From Pontimonas sp964350865 (GTDB lineage: Bacteria > Actinomycetota > Actinomycetes > Actinomycetales > Microbacteriaceae), in contig CAYGLJ010000002.1 in NCBI GenBank assembly GCA_964350865.1, positions 1-64,000 of the forward strand: 64,000 nucleotides of DNA, in the 5' to 3' direction. A model generated the notes under the pieces. That model made no database searches, was not told where the DNA came from, and saw only the letters and a program-made list of their open reading frames with translations. Positions 35,844-43,805 of this stretch are shown here, piece after piece. The number at the start of each line of letters is the position of its first letter. The first letter of the stretch is position 1. The position numbers were made by a program, and so were the translations under genes.

Positions 35844-36812
35844 TCAGGGAGCGAGGAGAAGTTTGCCCGAGGTGACCCGGGCGGCGAGATCCTCGTGGGC
35901 CCTCTTGGCGTCTTCGAGAGGATAGGTCCCGTGCAGCGAGAATGACAGGGATTCATTCTCGAGTGCCTCGAATACTTCTGACGCTCTCCACCTGAGCTCC
36001 TCAGGTGTCTGAGTGAAATGAGTGAGGCTGGGACGGGTGAGGAACAGCGACCCCAATTGGTTCAAAATTTGCGGATCAAAGGACCCTACGGGGCCACTGG
36101 ATTGACCAAACAGCGCCATGATGCCCCGCGGTGCGAGGCTGTGCAGACTCGCCTCGAAGGTGTCTCGACCTACCCCGTCATAGACAACCCGCACGCCTCT
36201 GTCGCTGGTGATCTCCCTGACTCTCTGGGCGACATCTTCTCGGTCATATCGAATGATGTGATGTGCGCCTGCGGCCAGTGCCGCGTCAGCTTTCGCGTCC
36301 GTAGATACTGTCCCAATAACCTCACCGCCACGGGCTCGAATCATCTGACACAACAGCAGCCCAACACCGCCTGCTGCGGCGTGAACCAAGGCGGTGTCCC
36401 CTGGAACTACTTGGTGGACGCTGGTCACGAGATAGTGGGCGGTCAGGCCCTGCAACATCATCCCGGCGGCTGTCTCGAGACTGAGGGAGTCTGGGACGAG
36501 AACAGCTATATCTGCTGGCATGGCGACCACCTCGGAGTAGCTTCCGAGGTGACCCGTCCACGCCACCCGATCACCCGGGGAAAACTCGGTGACAGCAGAA
36601 CCTACCGACCGGACAACCCCCGCTCCTTCGAGACCCGGCGTATAGGGAAGAGCGAGAGAGTAGAGGCCTTGGCGTTGGTAGATGTCAATGAAGTTCACCC
36701 CTGCCGCTTGGACATCGACGATAATGTCGCGCTCGCCGCCGGTTGGCTCCGGTACCTCTGAGGCAACGAGGACCTCAGGCCCCCCGGTCTGGGACACAAG
36801 AATGGCTCGCAC
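35844..36812 (-). CDS. Quinone oxidoreductase (zinc-free MDR)
   Basis: 322 residues from GTG 36812, with ribosome site AGGAAAGG upstream. Family QOR of the medium-chain reductases: GVNFIDIYQRQGLY near residue 38, VHAAAGGVGLLLCQMIRARG (NADPH motif AAAGGVG) near 150, and VYDGVGRDTF. No zinc-binding cysteines. Reduces quinones or activated double bonds with NADPH. It lies just after ptsI on the same strand with a 43-base gap and may be read from the PTS transcript. Confidence 0.9.
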   Translation of the reverse strand: MRAILVSQTGGPEVLVASEVPEPTGGERDIIVDVQAAGVNFIDIYQRQGLYSLALPYTPGLEGAGVVRSVGSAVTEFSPGDRVAWTGHLGSYSEVVAMPADIAVLVPDSLSLETAAGMMLQGLTAHYLVTSVHQVVPGDTALVHAAAGGVGLLLCQMIRARGGEVIGTVSTDAKADAALAAGAHHIIRYDREDVAQRVREITSDRGVRVVYDGVGRDTFEASLHSLAPRGIMALFGQSSGPVGSFDPQILNQLGSLFLTRPSLTHFTQTPEELRWRASEVFEALENESLSFSLHGTYPLEDAKRAHEDLAARVTSGKLLLAP

Positions 36813-36855
36813 ACATCACCTTTCCTAGAATGAGCCCAGAATACGCCGATGCAGC

Positions 36856-38457
36856 CTAGGAATAGAGGGCCCGGACCGCTGCCTCGGCCTCGGAGGGGGT
36901 ACTCGCGGCGAGGGCAACGCGCGCAGCTTCGGAGGCAGAGTCGGCATCCACTGCGCTGAGGGCGGTGCTCACAGAATCGACAGCACTCGGTGCGACACTC
37001 ACGGAGTCAATTCCCAACCCTGCGAAGACGATCGAGAGCAGAGGATTGGCGGCACTTTCTCCACACACGCCAACAGGGATTCCCAACTGACGTGCCGACT
37101 GCGCGATGGTGTTTACCGTCCTGAGAAGACCTGGTTGCCAGGGGTCATTGAGCGCACCCAGTCGGGGGTGCATGCGATCAGCAGCAAAGAGATATTGCGA
37201 GAGATCATTCGTCCCAATACTCACAAAGCTCAGAAGACCCTCGAGGTCCGACATGACGGGGACGATGGCGGGAGTCTCGATCATGATTCCCACCTGAGTG
37301 ATGCCGGCCTCGTCACAGAGGGCTTTAAATTCCCTCACCTCCGACACGGTTGACACCATCGGGGCCATGACGCCAACATCGCGCCCGGTCGTAACAATCG
37401 CCTGTGCGATGGCCCTCAGTTGGGAGCGTTGAAAGTCGCTGTGTTCGGCCGTGAGCCTGAATCCTCGGACACCCAGGGCCGGGTTTTCCTCGTGAGGAAG
37501 GGCCAGGAAGGGGACAGGTTTGTCACTGCCGGCGTCGATTGTCCTGATGATGATTTTGCCCGCAGGTGCAGCCTTCAATACGTCGATATAGAGCGAAGTT
37601 TGCTCGTCCGCGCTCGGCATCGTGGAAGCGGACAGGTAGAGGACTTCGGTCCTAAAGAGTCCCACTCCTCTCGCCGACGTTGTCGAAGCCTTTTCTGCGT
37701 CAGCCACCCCCCCGATGTTTGCTCGAACGGTAATGAGGGGAGCATCAGCCTGAGGAATGAAGGAAATGGCCGTTGTCGCACTCGATATGTCGCCCCCCAC
37801 TACAGCGCGGTTGCCCTCGGGATCCACCAGGATGCTCGTTCCTTGCTCGAGAGACATGGCACCTTTGGCGCTCACGATCGCGGGAATACCGAGCGCTCGA
37901 CAGATAATTGCCGTGTGAGAGGTAGGTCCTCCCAGTTCTGTGATGACCCCCACCACGGACTCGCCAAACTGGGAGGTTTCCAGCGGAGTAAGGTCTTCTG
38001 CGACAATAATCCACCTGCCCTCGTGGGGAATCCCCGGACCGGCGGCAAGGCCTCTTACCCACGCGGAGATACGAGCTGCAATACCGCGCAAGTCTCCGAT
38101 TCGAGATTGAAAGTCCTCGTCATCCCCCATGAGGTCAGCAAATTCATCGAGAGCCTTGAATAACGCTGTGGGAGCGTCGGCACCAGCATCAAGATGAGGA
38201 CGGGCCATGTCTTGAAGTTCGGGATCTTCCAGGATGATCAATAAGGCGTCGAGAATCTCTCGGGTGGTGGTGTCACCGGAGGATGCCTCGTCACGAATAG
38301 TTGCCGCTGTGGTGGCAATGGCGGTGCCGAGAATGCTGGCTTCCTCGTCCGGTGAATGGGTAGAGGTTTTGTGCTCAAAGACCTCATCAGAGGTGCGAAG
38401 GACAAAGACCTCACCCACGGCCGCGTGAGAGCCGACTCCGATGCCGGTGAGTTCCAT
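36856..38457 (-). CDS. ptsI: PTS Enzyme I (PEP-protein phosphotransferase)
   Basis: General PTS enzyme that takes phosphate from PEP and passes it to HPr. 533 residues. The active-site His lies in GGPTSHTAIICRALGIPAIV (TSHTAI) near residue 180; the PEP-binding domain shows FRTEVLYL, the metal-binding VGIMIETPA and the SIGTNDLSQYLFAADR signature, then GVCGESA with the catalytic Cys. Slightly short at the N-terminal HPr-binding domain but complete. The C-terminus is Ala/Ser-rich. Ribosome site CGGAGG; the gene follows ptsH by 18 bases. Confidence 0.95.
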   Translation of the reverse strand: MELTGIGVGSHAAVGEVFVLRTSDEVFEHKTSTHSPDEEASILGTAIATTAATIRDEASSGDTTTREILDALLIILEDPELQDMARPHLDAGADAPTALFKALDEFADLMGDDEDFQSRIGDLRGIAARISAWVRGLAAGPGIPHEGRWIIVAEDLTPLETSQFGESVVGVITELGGPTSHTAIICRALGIPAIVSAKGAMSLEQGTSILVDPEGNRAVVGGDISSATTAISFIPQADAPLITVRANIGGVADAEKASTTSARGVGLFRTEVLYLSASTMPSADEQTSLYIDVLKAAPAGKIIIRTIDAGSDKPVPFLALPHEENPALGVRGFRLTAEHSDFQRSQLRAIAQAIVTTGRDVGVMAPMVSTVSEVREFKALCDEAGITQVGIMIETPAIVPVMSDLEGLLSFVSIGTNDLSQYLFAADRMHPRLGALNDPWQPGLLRTVNTIAQSARQLGIPVGVCGESAANPLLSIVFAGLGIDSVSVAPSAVDSVSTALSAVDADSASEAARVALAASTPSEAEAAVRALYS

Positions 38458-38475
38458 CAGTCGTGGCCTCCGGGC

Positions 38476-38748
38476 CTAACCCTGGTTGATGAGGTTTTCG
38501 ATCTCACCAGCGAGCGTTTCCGGGTCGCTTGATCCCGCAGAGTCAATGACAATCTCGAGGGTCTCGCCCGTTTTGACTTTAAGTGCCAGCATTTTGAGCG
38601 CCGAGGTGGCGAGAGCTTCTGCACCAGCAGTGCTGCGCAGTGTCACAGTCGCTCCTGTTTCTCTCACCAGGGTGACAATCTGACCAACAGGGCGCGCGTG
38701 GAGGCCAATCGGGTCTTCCACGGTGATGGTGTGAACGTGGGCGCTCAT
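38476..38748 (-). CDS. ptsH: Phosphocarrier protein HPr
   Basis: 90 residues. The phosphorylated His is His17 in GLHARPVGQIV. A Ser aligned roughly with the regulatory Ser46 is visible in ATSALKMLALKV, though no HPr kinase gene is seen here. It transfers phosphate from Enzyme I to the IIA protein encoded just upstream, and starts two bases after the dehydrogenase gene. Confidence 0.95.
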   Translation of the reverse strand: MSAHVHTITVEDPIGLHARPVGQIVTLVRETGATVTLRSTAGAEALATSALKMLALKVKTGETLEIVIDSAGSSDPETLAGEIENLINQG

Positions 38749-38750
38749 TC

Positions 38751-39800
38751 CTAGACCCCCTGCGGCTTGATGACGACTTTGATAGCTTCCCCCGACGTTA
38801 CCGCGCTAATCGCGTCCTGCACTTGGTCGAGAGGGAGACGGTGGGTAATCAAGTCGGCGACAGGGACAGCTCCTGAGGCGATGAGAGCCAAAGCTTCTTT
38901 GTTCTGCGCCGGGGAGGATCCATTAGCGCCGGCAAGAATGAGCTCCTTGTAGTGAACAACATTGGAGTCGACCTGGATCATGGGCTTGTCTTTGGGGAGT
39001 CCACCAAAGAAGCTCACCCGGCCACCGGGCGCTGCCATTGCAATGGCTTGTTCTTGTGCTTGACCAGAAGGCGCAGCGGTGATGATGACACTTGGACCGA
39101 TTCCATTAGTTTCGGCAGCGACAATGTCTTCGAGGTTCTCAGACGACATATCGATAGCTCGATCTGGCTTCACAGCGTCAGCGGAAAGCTTGAGACGCCC
39201 TCCATTGATGTCGGCAAGCATGACCTTGGTGGCACCCAGGGCGCGCGCCAATCTGATGTGGAGACACCCAATGGGTCCTGCCCCCATGACCAGCACGGTG
39301 TCTCCTGGTCCTACATTGACCAGACGTTGAGCGTTCAGCACACATGCCAGTGGTTCCGCCACGGAGGCCTCATCGAAGCTGAGGCCGTCAGGAATCGTGT
39401 TCACACCGTCGGCCTTGATGACTGCCTGGGGGACAATCATCTCCTGGGCGAATCCTCCAGGGAATTGGTAACCCATGGAGGTTTGGTTGATGCAAATACC
39501 CTGTTTGCCCGCTTTACAGGCCCAGCATTCTTCGCAGGGAACTGCGGCAATAATCTGCACTCGTTGTCCCACGGTGTAGCCGGTGGCGGCACTTCCCACC
39601 TCAATAATTTCCCCGGCAATCTCGTGACCAATGATTTGGGGTGGTTCGAGGCGTGGGTGACCGTGATGAAAAATTTTGGCGTCTGTTCCACAGGTGGCGC
39701 ACGATTCAACTCGAATCTTGAGCTCATCGGGTGCGGGGCTTGGGGTGTCAACTTCTATGACGTTCAAGTCACCCGGTCCCTGGAACAGTGCTGCCTTCAT
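38751..39800 (-). CDS. Zinc-dependent polyol(-phosphate) dehydrogenase, MDR family
   Basis: 349 residues, medium-chain zinc dehydrogenase of the sorbitol/galactitol-phosphate type. Catalytic zinc region CATCGTD (Cys34, Cys37) and GHE (about 59); structural zinc cysteines at about 89, 92, 95 and 103 (PCEECWACKAGKQGIC). NAD-binding VMGAGPIGCLHI near 170. Its place between the IIA and HPr genes says it oxidises the phosphorylated sugar alcohol delivered by this PTS. Normally a mannitol PTS is paired with MtlD, a different family, so the substrate may be another alditol phosphate. Confidence 0.82.
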   Translation of the reverse strand: MKAALFQGPGDLNVIEVDTPSPAPDELKIRVESCATCGTDAKIFHHGHPRLEPPQIIGHEIAGEIIEVGSAATGYTVGQRVQIIAAVPCEECWACKAGKQGICINQTSMGYQFPGGFAQEMIVPQAVIKADGVNTIPDGLSFDEASVAEPLACVLNAQRLVNVGPGDTVLVMGAGPIGCLHIRLARALGATKVMLADINGGRLKLSADAVKPDRAIDMSSENLEDIVAAETNGIGPSVIITAAPSGQAQEQAIAMAAPGGRVSFFGGLPKDKPMIQVDSNVVHYKELILAGANGSSPAQNKEALALIASGAVPVADLITHRLPLDQVQDAISAVTSGEAIKVVIKPQGV

Positions 39801-39803
39801 GCT

Positions 39804-40235
39804 CTATGCGCCTTTCAGAATGAGGTCTTTGATGACCTGTGCGTCAGATGTTGTGCGAAGTATGTGGGCGGATTCTTCGTCCATGAGAAGGTCCGCGAGA
39901 TTGCCCAGAATTTCGACGTGACCATCTCCTTGAGATGCGATTCCGACGCACACCGAGATGTCCTCATTGACCCAAGCCACTGGCTTGGTCAATCTCACAA
40001 AGACCAACTGGTCAAAATTCACGTATTGTCTGGATTCATCAGTTCCGTGGGGGATCGCGAAGCCCTCTCCAAGTTCTGAGGGGAAAATCTGTTCGCGCTC
40101 CCACATTGCTTCTGCGTATTCCGGGGAAACCGCTCCCAGCTGAACCAGGAGCGAGCCGCAGATGCGGACGGCCTCCTCTCTCGAGGAGGCCGTCGCATCT
40201 AGCGTGATACCGGCCAGTTGGAGTAAATCAGCCAT
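39804..40235 (-). CDS. mtlF: PTS IIA component, mannitol/fructose type
   Basis: 143 residues from ATG 40235, whose first bases overlap the end of the IIB gene by eight; the longer frame to 40292 lies inside IIB. The phosphorylated His is near residue 63 in GFAIPHGTDE, the IIA(Mtl) pattern. It accepts phosphate from HPr and gives it to IIB. An unusually strong hairpin (40160-40200) lies inside the coding sequence near codons 12-25. Confidence 0.9.
   Translation of the reverse strand: MADLLQLAGITLDATASSREEAVRICGSLLVQLGAVSPEYAEAMWEREQIFPSELGEGFAIPHGTDESRQYVNFDQLVFVRLTKPVAWVNEDISVCVGIASQGDGHVEILGNLADLLMDEESAHILRTTSDAQVIKDLILKGA
40160..40200 (-). repeat. Strong inverted repeat inside the IIA coding sequence
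   Basis: Perfect 12-bp arms GACGGCCTCCTC and GAGGAGGCCGTC around a TCTC loop, extended to about 18 pairs with one bulged G. On the mRNA it would fold about 35 bases after the IIA start codon. It is G+C rich with no U-run. It may be an mRNA processing or stability element in the IIB-IIA region. Confidence 0.6.
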
Positions 40236-40542
40236 CAGAGATGGTGTCTCCGTTCTGAAGAGCCCCGACCAGCTTGGCAATGTTGAGATCACCGAGGAAC
40301 ATGTCGAAGATGATCACCACCGAATCGGGAACGGCTTGCTTAGCCCGAGCGCTGAGGCCCCGGTGAACAAGCACGATCTCGTGCGGTGTTTCTGACAGCT
40401 GGTTCACCGGGGAATGAACCACGGTGATTCCTTGACTCTTGAGCTGTTTCGCTAGTTGCCGGGCGACCATAACGCTGGAGCCCATGCCTGCTTCGCAGGC
40501 AACAACAATTTGCTTAACATCACTCGCCGATACGGAGGCCAT
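40228..40542 (-). CDS. PTS IIB component, mannitol type
   Basis: 104 residues. The phosphorylated Cys is Cys16 in VVACEAGMGSSVMVAR, the CxAGMGSS pattern of IIB(Mtl). In Escherichia coli IIC, IIB and IIA are one MtlA chain; here all three are separate genes. Two bases separate it from the IIC gene and it overlaps IIA by eight bases. Confidence 0.9.
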   Translation of the reverse strand: MASVSASDVKQIVVACEAGMGSSVMVARQLAKQLKSQGITVVHSPVNQLSETPHEIVLVHRGLSARAKQAVPDSVVIIFDMFLGDLNIAKLVGALQNGDTISDG

Positions 40543-40544
40543 GG

Positions 40545-41657
40545 CTACTTGCCAGCCTGCAGCTCTTTGCTGCGCTGCCTGGCGGCGTCAAACTCTGACT
40601 TGGAGGCGTCAACCTTCGAGAGCTTGAGGATGAACCACGACACAACGAAGGACGCAGCGGCGGAGAGGACGATACCGAGAAGCACACCGAGGTGGTTACC
40701 GGGAGGGGTCACTGCCAGGTAGGCAAAGATCGATCCGGGCGACGGTGTTGCTACCAGTCCCACGCCAGTCACCATGAAGGTTGCAACACCCACGGCGCCA
40801 CCGACGATAGCTCCCAGGACAACCTGAGGCTTCAGCAGCACGTAGGGGAAGTAGATTTCATGGATTCCACCGAGGAAGTGGATGATGATGGCACCGGGTG
40901 CGGAACCGCGGAGCAGCTTGGGGCCAGCGAGCCAGAAGGCCAGCAGGATTCCCAAACCAGGACCAGGGTTGGTCTCCAGCATGAAGAGGATGGACTTGCC
41001 CGTCTCTTCAGCCTGAACCACACCGAGCGGTCCCAGAACACCGTGGTTGATCGCGTTGTTCATGAACAGAATCTTCGCCGGCTCAATCAGCACTGATGCG
41101 ATCGGGAGAAGAGAGTTGTCCACGAGCCAGCTCACGCCGCCACCCAGAACGTTGGTAATTCCCGAAACGATCGGACCAATTCCCAAGTAACCGAGCATGG
41201 CACCGAGCATTCCGGCGATACCCAGCGAGAAGTTGCCGATAAGCATTTCGAAGCCGGGAGGGGTGATGGGGTCAAGTACCTTGTCGATGTACTTGAGGAT
41301 CCATGCCATCAGCGGACCAATAATCATGGCGCCGAGGAACATGGGGATGTCTGTTCCCACAATCACACCGACGGTTGCAACCGAACCAATCACCGCACCG
41401 CGCTGACCGTGAACGATTCGACCACCCGTGTATCCGATAAGAATCGGGAGCAGGTTCAGAATCATGGGGCCGACCATGGACGAGAAGTTCTCGTTGGGCA
41501 GCCATCCTGTGGGGATGAACAGAGCTGTCAGCAGACCCCAGGCAATGAAGGCTCCGATGTTCGGAATCACCATTCCCGCGAGGTTGCCGCCGAGCTTCTG
41601 CAATCCGGCGCGCCAGCCACCTTGGCCGTCGCTACCAGAGGGAATAAAATCACTCAT
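40545..41657 (-). CDS. mtlA: PTS IIC component (permease), mannitol type
   Basis: 370 residues from ATG 41657, after a good ribosome site GAAGGAAGG; the long frame to 42020 is noncoding. Start GGNLAGMVIPNIGAFIAWGLLTALFIP and the substrate-loop segment APGAIIIHFLGGIHEIYFPYVL (GGIHEIYFPYVL) are typical of the mannitol/alditol permease family. About eight helices. Carries the sugar alcohol across the membrane while IIB phosphorylates it. Substrate is inferred from family only. Confidence 0.88.
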   Translation of the reverse strand: MSDFIPSGSDGQGGWRAGLQKLGGNLAGMVIPNIGAFIAWGLLTALFIPTGWLPNENFSSMVGPMILNLLPILIGYTGGRIVHGQRGAVIGSVATVGVIVGTDIPMFLGAMIIGPLMAWILKYIDKVLDPITPPGFEMLIGNFSLGIAGMLGAMLGYLGIGPIVSGITNVLGGGVSWLVDNSLLPIASVLIEPAKILFMNNAINHGVLGPLGVVQAEETGKSILFMLETNPGPGLGILLAFWLAGPKLLRGSAPGAIIIHFLGGIHEIYFPYVLLKPQVVLGAIVGGAVGVATFMVTGVGLVATPSPGSIFAYLAVTPPGNHLGVLLGIVLSAAASFVVSWFILKLSKVDASKSEFDAARQRSKELQAGK

Positions 41658-41757
41658 TGGTACTACCTTCCTTCGAGAGGTTGTATTGTTTGCCCGAGTT
41701 GCCAGAGTGGGGAGCTCAGGGAGAATAAGCGACCCTCTCTGGCTACTCGTGCGCTTC

Positions 41758-41811
41758 CGTCTCCAGGGCTGGAGACGAAACCTAAGTTGTGGTGGCTCAT
41801 GCGACCACCAC
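41758..41811 (-). promoter_or_regulatory. Two inverted repeats between the DeoR gene and IIC
   Basis: CGTCTCCAG-GG-CTGGAGACG (41758-41777) is a perfect palindrome with 9-base arms. A second pair, GTGGTGG (41789-41795) and CCACCAC (41805-41811), overlaps the end of the regulator gene. No U-run follows, so they are more likely an operator or attenuating structure before the PTS genes than strong terminators. Confidence 0.4.
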
Positions 41812-42555
41812 TTCGACACCACGCTGGGTGAATCCCTCGATAAATGAGGAGTCAGTCCCAAGGTCCGTGACGAGTCGATCAAAATCTGACGGTTCCCCAA
41901 ACGTCGCGGGATACGTAGAACCAAATTTGCTGTTGTCTGCCAGAAGAATGGTTTCGGCCGAGTGGGAAATAAAGACCTTCTTGACGAGAGCCTCATCAGT
42001 GTCAAACGCGGTGATGCCAAGATTTTTTGAAATTCCGTTCGCGCCCACGAAGGCGACGACCGCGTTGAGCTGACTCAAGTCCTCCACTGTCCTTGCGCCG
42101 ACTGAACTCAGTGTGGTCGGGCGGACTCTGCCCGAGAGCATGTAGGTCTTTGTGGAGCTGTCCGCAATCTGTGAGGCGAGGGTGACGCTGTTGGTGACAA
42201 CCAGCAGGTCGGGGCGGTTGCGAAGAGCGGGAGCAAGGAACTCGGTCGTCGTTCCGCCATCCACAAAGATGCAGCCTTCATCGGGAATGTATTCCGATGC
42301 TGTCTCGGCGATGCGCTTCTTTGCATCGGGATTGAGGTTTTGACGTTCCGGGATGGTGTACTCGTGAGCGAAGCGTTCCATGGCGATCGCACCACCATGA
42401 ACCTTGCGAAGAGCACCTCGGCGCTGGAGAACGTCTAGGTCTCGACGAACTGTCTCCGTGGCGACGTTGAGTTTTGCGGCAGCTTCGGCAGCGTTGAGGC
42501 GACCCTCATTACGCGTCCAGTCGACGATTAAGAGTCGCCGTTCTTCTGCCAACAT
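41797..42555 (-). CDS. DeoR-family transcriptional regulator
   Basis: 252 residues. N-terminal helix-turn-helix (AAKLNVATETVRRDLDVLQRRGALRKVHGGA) and a sugar-phosphate-binding DeoRC domain with FVDGGTTTEF and GANGISKNLGITAFDTDEA. Such regulators usually repress a PTS locus and respond to a phosphorylated sugar such as fructose 1-phosphate. It lies between the kinase and the IIC gene on the same strand, and a ladder of repeats just upstream is its likely operator. Ribosome site GAAGGG. Confidence 0.92.
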   Translation of the reverse strand: MLAEERRLLIVDWTRNEGRLNAAEAAAKLNVATETVRRDLDVLQRRGALRKVHGGAIAMERFAHEYTIPERQNLNPDAKKRIAETASEYIPDEGCIFVDGGTTTEFLAPALRNRPDLLVVTNSVTLASQIADSSTKTYMLSGRVRPTTLSSVGARTVEDLSQLNAVVAFVGANGISKNLGITAFDTDEALVKKVFISHSAETILLADNSKFGSTYPATFGEPSDFDRLVTDLGTDSSFIEGFTQRGVEVVVA

Positions 42556-42572
42556 CGTCGTTGCCCTTCAGG

Positions 42573-42578
42573 ATTCTA
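42573..42578 (-). promoter_or_regulatory. Possible -10 element of the DeoR gene
   Basis: TAGAAT on the minus strand, placed between the repeat ladder and the regulator's ATG; the -35 is weak. Confidence 0.35.
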
Positions 42579-42604
42579 TGAATTACCTGACAGGAAACTA
42601 ACAC

Positions 42605-42645
42605 AAAACCACACATAACAACACCCAAAACCACAAAAAACCATA
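42605..42645 (-). promoter_or_regulatory. Direct-repeat operator candidate upstream of the DeoR gene
   Basis: On the minus strand TATGGTTTT (42645-42637), TGTGGTTTT (42635-42627) and TGTGGTTTT (42613-42605), with a degenerate copy TGTTGTTAT (42623-42615) between them. Offsets of 10, 12 and 10 bases keep the copies on one face of the helix, as expected for a multimeric DeoR-type repressor. The stretch is markedly A+C rich on the plus strand, unlike its surroundings. Confidence 0.5.
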
Positions 42646-42661
42646 AATATGGCGATGAAGG

Positions 42662-43630
42662 TTAGAAAAGTCCCGGTTCTGCCAAAGTCTTGGCGAGGTC
42701 AGGAGAGACGCTCAGACTTACCGAGGGCAGTCCCTCGAGGCTGTGCAGCTGGGAGCTCACTTCCTGAACTTTGAGAGCCCCCCACGCCACTCCTGTGGCA
42801 ACTGACTCGGCAAACTGATCGGGGTAATTGATGATGTGCGAGAGGAAACCCGCGACGCTTGCGTCACCTGCGCCGATGGTGTTTCGCACCGTCACCGGCC
42901 CAGTGGACGCGTGCACGGTACCTGAGGAAGAAACCCCCACTATTCCGTCTGGCCCGAGTGATACCAGCACGTGAGTAACTCCCCACCGATGGACTTCCTG
43001 CGCTGCCTCCACAACATCACCAATCGTCAGAAGAGGTCTGCCCACACACTCCGCAAGCTCTGGCGCGTTGGGTTTGATGAAGTCGGGGAGTCCCGAACGG
43101 GCAAGTTCCATCAGCGGAGCTCCTGAAGTATCCAGACCTACAAGAATTCCCTCGTCGTGGGCGAGCTCGAACAGCTTCTGAAGATCGAGTGCGCTGCCCT
43201 CTGTGCTGAGAGGAATTGTTCCTGCTAACAGGATCCACGGTGAACCATGCTCCCGGGCCAGAGACAGAGTCGTGTCCTGGAGCCCGACCCAGTCTGCAGT
43301 GGTCAAGGCTGAGGCCTTTTCGTTGATCTTGGTAGTTCGCCCATTGTCATCGAGCACCGTGATGTTGACCCGCAAGGGGTGGGTCACGGTGTGGGAGTGA
43401 ATGATCTCTGGATTCGCCCTGTCTGTCTCCTCCCCCGAGAGCGGAAGGACGGCGAGCGACTGGATGCCACCCAGAACTAAACCTGAGGACACATTCACTC
43501 CTTTCCCTGCCAGCTCTGCATACGACTCGCGTGCACGGTGCACTTCACCAAGGTGCAGGGAATCCACGAGATAGGTGCGATCGATCGCCGGAGCTGGAGT
43601 CAGTGTGATGACGCGGGCTGGGTTACTCAC
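42662..43630 (-). CDS. fruK: 1-phosphofructokinase-type PfkB kinase
   Basis: 322 residues from GTG 43630 with ribosome site AAGGA. PfkB/ribokinase fold in the FruK/LacC group: start ITLTPAPAIDRTYLV, GKGVNVSSGLVLGG near 43, IKPNAPEL, and the anion-hole/catalytic NTIGAGDASVAGF near 245. Family members phosphorylate fructose 1-phosphate or tagatose 6-phosphate at the free end. Next to a PTS it would complete entry into glycolysis. It has its own start upstream of the repeat ladder. Confidence 0.85.
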   Translation of the reverse strand: MSNPARVITLTPAPAIDRTYLVDSLHLGEVHRARESYAELAGKGVNVSSGLVLGGIQSLAVLPLSGEETDRANPEIIHSHTVTHPLRVNITVLDDNGRTTKINEKASALTTADWVGLQDTTLSLAREHGSPWILLAGTIPLSTEGSALDLQKLFELAHDEGILVGLDTSGAPLMELARSGLPDFIKPNAPELAECVGRPLLTIGDVVEAAQEVHRWGVTHVLVSLGPDGIVGVSSSGTVHASTGPVTVRNTIGAGDASVAGFLSHIINYPDQFAESVATGVAWGALKVQEVSSQLHSLEGLPSVSLSVSPDLAKTLAEPGLF

Positions 43631-43696
43631 TGAGAGTCCTTACTGTTCTCGGGGTAATGAGCACAAAGTATAGGCAGTGCCTCAAGCCTCACAATT

Positions 43697-43736
43697 GTTT
43701 GCCTTGCGTTAACCATCCCCACACCCGCCGTATAGA
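43697..43736 (+). promoter_or_regulatory. PhoP-type box and promoter of pstS
   Basis: GTTTGCC (43697-43703) and GTTAACC (43708-43714) are direct repeats offset by 11 bases, the unit length of actinobacterial PHO boxes (GTTCACC in Streptomyces). TATAGA (43731-43736) follows at -10 distance, so the repeats cover the -35 region, as expected for PhoP activation under phosphate starvation. Confidence 0.55.
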
Positions 43737-43757
43737 CAGCGAAACAACGCTGGAGCC

Positions 43758-43779
43758 TGTGACAGTGATCTCTGTCACA
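43758..43779 (+). promoter_or_regulatory. Palindrome in the pstS leader
   Basis: Perfect 8-bp arms TGTGACAG and CTGTCACA around TGATCT, ending 26 bases before the pstS start codon. It contains TGTGA and TCACA half-sites, but with 12 bases between them rather than the six of a CRP/GlxR site, so it is either another regulator's site or an mRNA hairpin. Confidence 0.4.
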
Positions 43780-43805
43780 CCAATGCCCAAGAGGAGAAAT
43801 ACACA

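Noticed and set aside
43758..43779. CRP/GlxR binding site in the pstS leader
   Set aside because: The TGTGA and TCACA half-sites are 12 bases apart rather than six, so the site does not fit that regulator.
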